Shown: piece after piece, positions 35,413 through 41,959 of the stretch | Numbering within the stretch: the stretch's first letter is position 1 | How the letters are laid out: each line of letters opens with the position of its first letter | DNA from: Streptomyces silaceus | GTDB lineage: Bacteria > Actinomycetota > Actinomycetes > Streptomycetales > Streptomycetaceae | Assembly: GCF_001419745.1 (NCBI RefSeq) | Contig: NZ_LIRJ01000146.1 | Coordinates: forward strand, 1-44,707 | Direction: 5' to 3' | Length of the DNA stretch: 44,707 nucleotides | The notes under the pieces: generated by a model | What the model was told of the DNA's origin: nothing | Database searches by the model: none | Seen by the model: only the letters and a program-made list of their open reading frames with translations | Program-made: the position numbers and the translations under genes

Positions 35413-35425
35413 TGACTGTCGTCAC
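35413..35425. promoter_or_regulatory. Putative PaaX operator, copy 1
   Basis: TGACTGTCGTCAC lies between the divergent acyl-CoA dehydrogenase and ligase genes. It is identical over 13 bases to 41272-41284 before the crotonase operon. Its core TGAC-TGTC-GTCA is an inverted repeat, and a CGATAC follows 5-7 bases later in both copies. The PaaX-family product encoded in the island is the obvious candidate binder. Confidence 0.6.
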
Positions 35426-35493
35426 CATCACGATACGCTCATGGAGCGAGCCCACCACAGCGCCCGACCGGCAGGCAAGGGGGCAGAGCCGCC

Positions 35494-37152
35494 ATGGACT
35501 CCATCGGCAACCCAGGGCTGACACCGTCCGGCCACGTCGACACCTTCGCCCGGGACCACCTCCCGCCGCGTGAACGGTGGCCCGCGCTGGTCCACGACCG
35601 CCCCGAGCTGCACTACCCCGCCCGGCTCAACTGCGGCGCGGAACTCCTCGACCGGACCGTGGAGCGGCTCGGCGCCGAGCGGCCCGCCTTCCACGCGGCG
35701 TCCGGCGAGACCTGGACGTACGGCGTGCTGCGGGGCCACGTCGACCGGATCGCGCACGTGCTGACGGACGAGCTCGACGTACGGCCGGGACAGCGCGTGC
35801 TGCTGCGCGGGCCCACCACCCCCTGGCTCGCTGCCTGTTGGCTCGCCGTGATGAAGGCGGGCGCCGTCGCCGTGACCGTCCTCGCCCAGCAGCGCGCCCA
35901 GGAGCTCGCCACGATGTGCGAGATCGCCGAGGTGCGGCACGCGCTGTGCGACATCCGCTCGGTCGACGACCTGACGAAGGCCGGTGTGCCCGGCCTGAGC
36001 GTCACCACGTACGGCGGCGAGGGCCCCGACGACCTCCTGGCGCGCGCCGCGCGGCAGCCCGCGTCCTACGAGGCGGTGGACACGGCCGCCGACGACGTCG
36101 CGCTGATCGCGTTCACCTCCGGCACCACGGGCCGCCCCAAGGGCTGCATGCACTTCCACCGCGATGTGCTCGCCATCGCGGACACCTTCGCGCGGCACGT
36201 CCTCAAGCCCGTCCCCGACGACGTCTTCGCGGGCAGTCCCCCGCTGGGCTTCACCTTCGGGCTCGGCGGCCTGGTGATCTTCCCGCTGCGCTTCGGCGCC
36301 TCGTCCGTGCTGCTCGAACAGGCCGGGCCCAAACAGATGCTGCCCGCGATCGGACGGCACGGGATCACGGTGCTCTTCACCGCGCCGACCGCGTACCGCA
36401 CGATGCTGGACCAGCTGGCGGAGCACGACGTCTCCTCGCTGCGCCGCTGCGTCTCGGCCGGCGAGAACCTCCCGGCGGGCACCTGGCAGGCCTGGCACGA
36501 GCGCACCGGGCACCGCATCATCAACGGCATCGGCGCGACGGAGCTCCTGCACATCTTCATCTCCGCGGCGGACGACGCGATCAGGCCCGGCACGACGGGC
36601 CGGGCCGTGCCGGGGTGGCACGCGCGCGTGGTCGACGAGACCGGCGCCCCGGTGCCGGACGGCGAGCCCGGACTGCTCGCCGTGCGCGGCCCGGTCGGCT
36701 GCCGCTATCTCGCCGACGACCGCCAGCTCCAGTACGTGCGCCACGGCTGGAACGTCACGGGCGACACCTACATACGCGACGCCGACGGCTACTTCCGTTA
36801 TGTCGCCCGCGCCGACGACATGATCATCTCGGCCGGGTACAACATCGCGGGTCCCGAGGTGGAGGACGCCCTGCTGCGCCATCCCGACGTCGCCGAGGCG
36901 GCGGTCGTGGGGCGCGCCGACGAGCTGCGCGGGCAGGTGGTGGTGGCGTACGTGGTCCCGCGCGCGGGAGCGGCGCCGGACGCGGACCGGCTGCGGGAGT
37001 TCGTCAAGGCGGAGCTCGTGCCCTACAAGTGCCCGCGCGAGATCGTCTTCCTGGACGCGCTGCCGCGCACCGCGACGGGGAAGCTGCAGCGTTTCGTGCT
37101 GCGGGCCGGGGACCGGGCCGGACGGCCGGCGGGATCCGGGCCCGTAGAGTGA
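35494..37152 (+). CDS. Aryl-CoA ligase (2-aminobenzoate/benzoate-CoA ligase type)
   Basis: This 552-residue AMP-forming ligase would activate an aromatic acid to its CoA thioester, using ATP. The ATP-binding P-loop-like motif FTSGTTGRPKGCMH is at about residues 206-219, the A5-type motif is IINGIGATELLH, and the C-terminal catalytic lysine is Lys530 in ATGKLQR. The LHYPARLNCGAELLDR opening and the FAGSPPLGFTFGLGGLV segment are typical of benzoate/anthranilate-CoA ligases. With the bifunctional hydroxylase downstream, 2-aminobenzoate (anthranilate) or salicylate are the likely substrates. It is followed after 4 bp by the paaX gene. Confidence 0.9.
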   Translation: MDSIGNPGLTPSGHVDTFARDHLPPRERWPALVHDRPELHYPARLNCGAELLDRTVERLGAERPAFHAASGETWTYGVLRGHVDRIAHVLTDELDVRPGQRVLLRGPTTPWLAACWLAVMKAGAVAVTVLAQQRAQELATMCEIAEVRHALCDIRSVDDLTKAGVPGLSVTTYGGEGPDDLLARAARQPASYEAVDTAADDVALIAFTSGTTGRPKGCMHFHRDVLAIADTFARHVLKPVPDDVFAGSPPLGFTFGLGGLVIFPLRFGASSVLLEQAGPKQMLPAIGRHGITVLFTAPTAYRTMLDQLAEHDVSSLRRCVSAGENLPAGTWQAWHERTGHRIINGIGATELLHIFISAADDAIRPGTTGRAVPGWHARVVDETGAPVPDGEPGLLAVRGPVGCRYLADDRQLQYVRHGWNVTGDTYIRDADGYFRYVARADDMIISAGYNIAGPEVEDALLRHPDVAEAAVVGRADELRGQVVVAYVVPRAGAAPDADRLREFVKAELVPYKCPREIVFLDALPRTATGKLQRFVLRAGDRAGRPAGSGPVE

Positions 37153-37156
37153 TCAC

Positions 37157-38023
37157 GTGTCCGAGCAGCACACTCCACGGTCCCTGATCGTCACCTTCTA
37201 CGGCGCCTACGGCCGGGCCGCGCCCGGCCCGGTGCCGGTCGCCGAACTGGTGCGCCTCCTCGCGCCGGTCGGCGTCGACGCGCCCTCCGTGCGCTCGTCG
37301 GTGTCCCGGCTGAAGCGGCGGGGCCTGCTCGTGCCCGCGCGCACGGAGTCGGGCGCCGCGGGGTACGCGCTCTCGCCCGACGCCCGGCAGCTCCTGGAGG
37401 ACGGCGACCACCGCATCTACGCCGCCTCGGCCGGTGCCCGCCGGGACGGCGTGCGGCTGGTCCACGGCGCCACGGCGGACACCGTGCGCGGGAGCGGCTG
37501 GGTCCTCGCCGTCTTCTCCGTCCCCGAAGCGGAGCGCCACAAGCGGCACGTGCTGCGCTCCCGCCTCGCGGGCCTCGGCTTCGGCACGGCGGCGCCGGGC
37601 GTCTGGATCGCCCCCGCGCACCTCTACGAGGAGACCCGGCACACCCTGGAACGCCTCCAACTCGCGCCGTACGTCGACCTGTTCCGCGGCGAGCACCTGG
37701 GCTTCACGCCGACGGCCGAGGCCGTGGCGCGCTGGTGGGACCTCTCCTCGCTGGCCAAGCAGCACGAGGCGTTCCTGGACCGCCACGAGCCGGTGCTCCA
37801 CTCCTGGGAGAGGCACAAGGACACTCCCCCGCCGCCCGAGGAGGCCTACCGCGACTACCTCCTGGCCCTCGACTCCTGGCGCCGGCTCCCGTACGCGGAC
37901 CCGGGCCTGCCCGCGGACCTGCTGCCGGACGGCTGGCCGGGCGCCCGCTCGGCCGCGGTGTTCGCGGCGCTGGACGGCCGGCTGCGGGAGGCCGGGGGCC
38001 GGTTCGTGACGGAGGGCGCCTGA
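37157..38023 (+). CDS. PaaX-family transcriptional repressor
   Basis: This 288-residue regulator has the PaaX layout. An N-terminal winged helix (LIVTFYGAYGRAAPGPVPVAELVRLLAPVGVDAPSVRSSVSRLKRRGLL) is followed by a central domain (GWVLAVFSVPEAERHKRHVLRSRLAGLGFGTAAPGVWIAP) and a C-terminal effector domain (DLFRGEHLGF onward). PaaX proteins respond to aryl-CoA thioesters, typically phenylacetyl-CoA; no phenylacetate genes are here, so an aminobenzoyl- or salicylyl-CoA is the more likely inducer. The GTG start is 4 bp after the ligase stop, so the two are one operon. The product probably controls all three transcription units of the island. Confidence 0.92.
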   Translation: MSEQHTPRSLIVTFYGAYGRAAPGPVPVAELVRLLAPVGVDAPSVRSSVSRLKRRGLLVPARTESGAAGYALSPDARQLLEDGDHRIYAASAGARRDGVRLVHGATADTVRGSGWVLAVFSVPEAERHKRHVLRSRLAGLGFGTAAPGVWIAPAHLYEETRHTLERLQLAPYVDLFRGEHLGFTPTAEAVARWWDLSSLAKQHEAFLDRHEPVLHSWERHKDTPPPPEEAYRDYLLALDSWRRLPYADPGLPADLLPDGWPGARSAAVFAALDGRLREAGGRFVTEGA

Positions 38024-38047
38024 GCCCGGCCGGCCCGGCGCCCGGCC

Positions 38048-40378
38048 TCAGCTCTCCAGCGTGAGGCGCTGCTTGGGGGTGTCGGTGCGGCCCGTCTGGG
38101 GGCGTCGGCTGCCCGCGCGGTACTGCACGGGCCAGGGCGCGCCCGGTCCCGCGTAGTCCTGCTCGGCGGCGGCGTGCAGGGTCCAGTGGGGGTCGTAGAG
38201 GTGGGGGCGGGCCAGGGCGCAGAGGTCCGCGCGGCCCGCCAGGATCAGGGAGTTGACGTCGTCCCAGGAGGAGACGGCGCCGACCGTGATCACGGGGATG
38301 CCGGTCTCGTTCCTGATCCGGTCGGCGTACGGCGTCTGGTAGGAGCGGCCGTAGTCGGGGCGTTCGTCGGACACCACCTGGCCCGTGGAGACGTCGATCG
38401 CGTCGGCGCCGTGCGCGGCGAAGGCGCGGGCGATCCCGACCGCGTCCTCGGCGGTGGTGCCGCCGTCGGCCCAGTCGGTGGCGGAGATGCGGACCGTCAT
38501 CGGTTTGCCGTCCGGCCAGGACTCCCGTACCGCGTCGAAGACTTCGAGGGGGAAGCGGAGCCGGTTCTCCAGTGATCCGCCGTACGCGTCCGTGCGGCGG
38601 TTGGTCAGCGGCGAGAGGAACCCGGAGAGCAAGTAGCCGTGGGCGCAGTGCAGTTCGAGGAGGTCGAAGCCGGCCAGGTCGGCGCGCCGGGCCGCCTCGA
38701 CGAACTGCCGGCGGATCTCGTTCAGTCCGGCGCGGGAGAGGGCGCGCGGGGTCTGGCTGTCGGGCCGGTAGGGCAGCGGGGACGCGGCGTCCAGCGGCCA
38801 GTTGCCGTCGGGCAGCGGTTCGTCGATGCCGTCCCACATCAGCTTCGTCGAGCCCTTGCGGCCCGAGTGGCCGAGCTGGACGCCGAGGGCCGTGCCGGGC
38901 GCCTGGGCGTGGACGAAGTCGGTGACGCGGCGCCAGGCCCCGGCCTGTTCGGCGGTGTAGAGGCCGGCGCAGCCCGGGGTGATGCGGCCGCGCTCGCTGA
39001 CGCAGACCATCTCGGTCATGACCAGGCCCGCGCCGCCGAGCGCCCGCGCGCCCAGGTGGACGAGGTGGAAGTCGCCGGGGACGCCGTCCACCGCGGAGTA
39101 CATGTCCATCGGGGAGACGACGACGCGGTTGCGCAGGGTCAGCCCGCGCAGCCGGAAGGGCGTGAACATCGGCGGGGTGCCGTCCGGGCAGCCGAAGTCG
39201 CGCTCGACGCCGCGGGTGAAGTCCGCGTCGCGCAGCCGGAGGTTGTCGTGGGTGACGCGGCGACTGCGGGTGAGGAGGTTGAACGCGAACTGGCGGGGCG
39301 GCTGGTCGAGGTAGTCGGGCAGCCGCTCGAACCACTCCAGGCTGGCGCGGGCCGCGCGCTGCGTGGACGCGACGACGGGGCGGCGCTCGGTCTCGTACGC
39401 GGCCAGCGCGCTCGGCAGGTCGGGCTGCTCCTGGAGGCACGCGGCGAGGGCGAGGGCGTCCTCGACGGCGAGCTTGGTGCCGGAGCCGATGGAGAAGTGG
39501 GCGGTGTGGGCCGCGTCGCCGAGCAGGACCGTGTTGCCGTGCGACCAGCGGGAGTTGACGACCGTGCGGAAGTTGATCCAGGCGGAGTTGTTGCCGCGCA
39601 GGGGGCGGCCGCCGAGCGCGTCCGCGAAGATCTTGGCGCAGCGCTCGGTGGACTCGCCCTCGTCGAGCTCCGCGAAGCCCGCGGACCGCCAGACCTCTTC
39701 GCGCATCTCGACGATGACCGTCGAGGCGTCGCGTGCGTAGGGGTAGCCGTGCAGCTGCATCACGCCGTGCTCGGTCTCGGCGATCTCGAAGCGGAACGCG
39801 TCGAAGGCGAAGTCGGCGGCCAGCCAGATGTAGCGGCAGCGGTGGGTGGTGACGCTCGGCCCGAAGACGTCGGCGTACGCGGCGCGGGTGAGGCTGTGCA
39901 CGCCGTCCGCCGCGACGACCAGGTCGTACGCCGCGGCGAGCGTGGCGGCGGGCGGCGCCTCGGCGCGGAAGCGGAGCTCGACGCCGAGGTCGCGGCAGCG
40001 CGCGTGCAGGATCTCCAGGAGCCGGCGCCGCCCGAGCGCGGCGAAGCCGTGGCCGCCGGAGGTGTGCCGCCGGTCGCGGTGGACGATGTCGATGTCGTCC
40101 CAGCGCACGAACTCGGCCTGGAGCGCGGCGTAGACGGCGGGGTCGGCGTGCTCGATGCCGCCGAGGGTCTCGTCGGAGAGGACGACGCCGAAGCCGAAGG
40201 TGTCGTCGGGGGCGTTGCGCTCCCAGACGGTCACCTCGCGGGCGGGGTCGAGCCGCTTGAGCAGCGCGGCGGCGTAGAGGCCGCCGGGGCCGCCGCCGAT
40301 GACGGCGATGCGGCGGGCGCCACCACCCGGGGCAGGGGTCGGGGAGGCGGCCGGGGCGGGGGTCGCGGAGGTCGCCAT
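38048..40378 (-). CDS. Bifunctional aryl-CoA flavin monooxygenase / OYE-type reductase
   Basis: This 776-residue fusion is of the type annotated as salicylyl-CoA 5-hydroxylase or 2-aminobenzoyl-CoA monooxygenase/reductase. The N-terminal half is a group A flavin monooxygenase: FAD motif AVIGGGPGGLYAAALLKR near residue 25 and GDAAHTAHFSIGSG near 290. The C-terminal half, from about residue 400, is an OYE-like TIM barrel (FRLRGLTLRNRVVVSPMDMYSA) with an intact active-site motif LHCAHGYL. In Azoarcus such an enzyme hydroxylates 2-aminobenzoyl-CoA at C5 and reduces the ring. ATG 40378 is used because AGGGGCGG precedes it and it lies 2 bp after the crotonase stop; a GTG 18 bp upstream is open. No gentisate dioxygenase is nearby, which favours the aminobenzoate role. 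Confidence 0.92.
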   Translation of the reverse strand: MATSATPAPAASPTPAPGGGARRIAVIGGGPGGLYAAALLKRLDPAREVTVWERNAPDDTFGFGVVLSDETLGGIEHADPAVYAALQAEFVRWDDIDIVHRDRRHTSGGHGFAALGRRRLLEILHARCRDLGVELRFRAEAPPAATLAAAYDLVVAADGVHSLTRAAYADVFGPSVTTHRCRYIWLAADFAFDAFRFEIAETEHGVMQLHGYPYARDASTVIVEMREEVWRSAGFAELDEGESTERCAKIFADALGGRPLRGNNSAWINFRTVVNSRWSHGNTVLLGDAAHTAHFSIGSGTKLAVEDALALAACLQEQPDLPSALAAYETERRPVVASTQRAARASLEWFERLPDYLDQPPRQFAFNLLTRSRRVTHDNLRLRDADFTRGVERDFGCPDGTPPMFTPFRLRGLTLRNRVVVSPMDMYSAVDGVPGDFHLVHLGARALGGAGLVMTEMVCVSERGRITPGCAGLYTAEQAGAWRRVTDFVHAQAPGTALGVQLGHSGRKGSTKLMWDGIDEPLPDGNWPLDAASPLPYRPDSQTPRALSRAGLNEIRRQFVEAARRADLAGFDLLELHCAHGYLLSGFLSPLTNRRTDAYGGSLENRLRFPLEVFDAVRESWPDGKPMTVRISATDWADGGTTAEDAVGIARAFAAHGADAIDVSTGQVVSDERPDYGRSYQTPYADRIRNETGIPVITVGAVSSWDDVNSLILAGRADLCALARPHLYDPHWTLHAAAEQDYAGPGAPWPVQYRAGSRRPQTGRTDTPKQRLTLES

Positions 40379-40380
40379 CG

Positions 40381-41208
40381 TCACCGCCCCTGCCACTTCG
40401 GCGGGCGCTTCTCCGTGAAGGCCGCGTGGAACTCGGCGTAGTCCTCGCCGTTCATGAGTAGGGCCTGGGTCGCCGCGTCCAGCTCCACGGCGGCGGCGAG
40501 CGGCATGTCCAGCTCGGCGGTGAGCAGCGCCTTGGTCTGGGCGTACGCGAGGGCGGGGCCGTCGGCGAGGCGGCGGGCGAGGACCGCCGCGGCCTCGTCG
40601 GCGCCGCCCTCCTCCGTCAGCTCGCTGATCAGTCCGATGCGCTCGGCCTCGGGGGCGCGCACCGGTTCGCCCAGCATCAGCAGCCGGGTGGCGTGGCCGA
40701 GGCCGACGACGCGGGGCAAGAGGTAGGCGGCGCCCATGTCACCGCCGGAGAGGCCGACGCGGGTGAAGAGGAAGGCGAAGCGCGCCGAGGGGTCGGCGAC
40801 GCGGAAGTCCGCGGCGAGGGCGAGCACGGCGCCGGCGCCCGCGGCGACCCCGTGGACGGCGGCGATCACCGGGAAGGGGCACTCGCGGACGGCCCGTACG
40901 ACCTGTCCGGTCATCCGGTTGAAGTCGAGGAGCTGGGCGGTGTCCATGGCGAGCGTCGCGCCGATGATCTCGTCGACGTCGCCGCCGGAGCAGAAGCCGC
41001 GCCCCTCGCCGCCGAGCACCAGGGAGCGCACGGACTTGTCGCGGGAGAGCTCGGCGAGCAGGTCGCGCAGGTCGGCGTAGGCGCCGAAGGTGAGCGCGTT
41101 GAGCTTGTCCGGGCGGGCGAGGGTGACCGTGGCGACCCCGTCGTCGACGGTCAGGCGCAGGTGCCGCCAGTCGGGGGTGCGGGACGCGGAGCCGGTGAAG
41201 GGACTCAT
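40381..41208 (-). CDS. Crotonase-fold (enoyl-CoA hydratase family) protein
   Basis: This 275-residue protein has the crotonase fold, with oxyanion-hole segments GEGRGFCSGGDVDE near residue 70 and HGVAAGAGAVLALAADFR near 119-136. Both glutamates of true enoyl-CoA hydratases are missing: Val128 stands where the first would be, and Phe148 where the second would be (FLFTRVGLSGGD). It therefore probably performs another crotonase-type reaction, such as isomerisation, ring hydrolysis or thioester hydrolysis, on the dearomatised CoA product. It is the first gene of the operon with the bifunctional hydroxylase, 2 bp apart. The 13-bp operator-like sequence is 64 bp upstream. Confidence 0.88.
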   Translation of the reverse strand: MSPFTGSASRTPDWRHLRLTVDDGVATVTLARPDKLNALTFGAYADLRDLLAELSRDKSVRSLVLGGEGRGFCSGGDVDEIIGATLAMDTAQLLDFNRMTGQVVRAVRECPFPVIAAVHGVAAGAGAVLALAADFRVADPSARFAFLFTRVGLSGGDMGAAYLLPRVVGLGHATRLLMLGEPVRAPEAERIGLISELTEEGGADEAAAVLARRLADGPALAYAQTKALLTAELDMPLAAAVELDAATQALLMNGEDYAEFHAAFTEKRPPKWQGR

Positions 41209-41271
41209 CAGGTGCGGCCTCCTCGGCCTGGGGGCTGGAGTGCGCTGCCTTCCGAAGGTATCACCGTTCCG

Positions 41272-41284
41272 TGACTGTCGTCAC
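41272..41284. promoter_or_regulatory. Putative PaaX operator, copy 2
   Basis: TGACTGTCGTCAC, preceded here by G, gives the inverted repeat GTGAC-TGTC-GTCAC. It is identical to the 13 bases at 35413-35425 and in the same orientation relative to the minus-strand operon it precedes. A CGATAC follows on the plus strand, as in copy 1. Confidence 0.6.
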
Positions 41285-41476
41285 GAGTACGCGATACAGC
41301 ACATCCGGGGGGTGCGACCGGGCCCGGCCGAGGGCGGACCTCAGCCGTCCCGGCCGCCCGGAAAGGGAACGGAAATCACGACATGCGCGTCTTGTCTCAC
41401 GGAGCACCACAGGGCCGGACGTCCCGGGCATGCCCGACCGTCGACCCTGTCGACATAGCGCTTAAGATTCGTACGG

Positions 41477-41959
41477 TTGAAAGCAGGACCGCCTGCTGCC
41501 TTGAACGGACCCGCCTTGCCCGAACCTCCCTCCCCCGCCTCGTGGCGCATCGCGCTGCCGCACACCACGGCGGCCGTACCGATCGCGCGCGCCCTGGTCC
41601 GTACCGCGCTCAACGACATCGAGTCCACCGCCGACACCGACACCGCCGAGCTGCTCACCGCGGAACTCGTCGCCAACGCCGTCGAGCACACCGAGGGACA
41701 CGACCCCATAGAGCTGGTCATCGAGCTGCTGCCGACCGGCTGCCAGGTCGAGGTGCACGACTCCAACCCCCTGCCGCCCGGCGACCTCACGGACCCGGAC
41801 CCGGCCGGCGAGCCGGACCCCTGGCAGGAGCACGGCCGCGGTCTCCTCCTGATCCGCACCCTCAGCTCGTCCTGCGGCCACCGCGCCACCGACTCGGGCA
41901 AGGCGGTCTGGTTCACGCTGCCGGCGCACGGGTGCGCGGGCGGCCCCCCGGTCAGCTGA
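41477..41959 (+). CDS. RsbW/SpoIIAB-like ATP-binding protein
   Basis: This small protein of up to 160 residues has a GHKL ATPase fold: the N-box ELVANAVEHTEG, the VHDSNPLPP segment, and the G-box HGRGLLLIRTL. Streptomyces has many such single-domain proteins, some of them anti-sigma or antitoxin-like switch kinases. No anti-sigma antagonist or sigma gene is adjacent. The start is uncertain: TTG 41477 lacks a ribosome site but lies 8 bases after a TAAGAT -10-like hexamer (41463-41468), so it could be leaderless; a TTG at 41516 would also fit the conserved region. Its 3' end overlaps the convergent NTPase gene by 8 bp. Confidence 0.82.
   Translation: MKAGPPAALNGPALPEPPSPASWRIALPHTTAAVPIARALVRTALNDIESTADTDTAELLTAELVANAVEHTEGHDPIELVIELLPTGCQVEVHDSNPLPPGDLTDPDPAGEPDPWQEHGRGLLLIRTLSSSCGHRATDSGKAVWFTLPAHGCAGGPPVS

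Noticed and set aside
38048..40378. A salicylate-to-gentisate pathway
   Set aside because: This cannot be excluded, but no gentisate 1,2-dioxygenase or thioesterase gene accompanies it, whereas acyl-CoA dehydrogenase, crotonase and RidA genes do.
33823..41208. A phenylacetate degradation island, suggested by PaaX
   Set aside because: No paaABCDE-type monooxygenase or paaZ gene is present; the ligase and bifunctional enzyme fit aminobenzoyl- or salicylyl-CoA metabolism.
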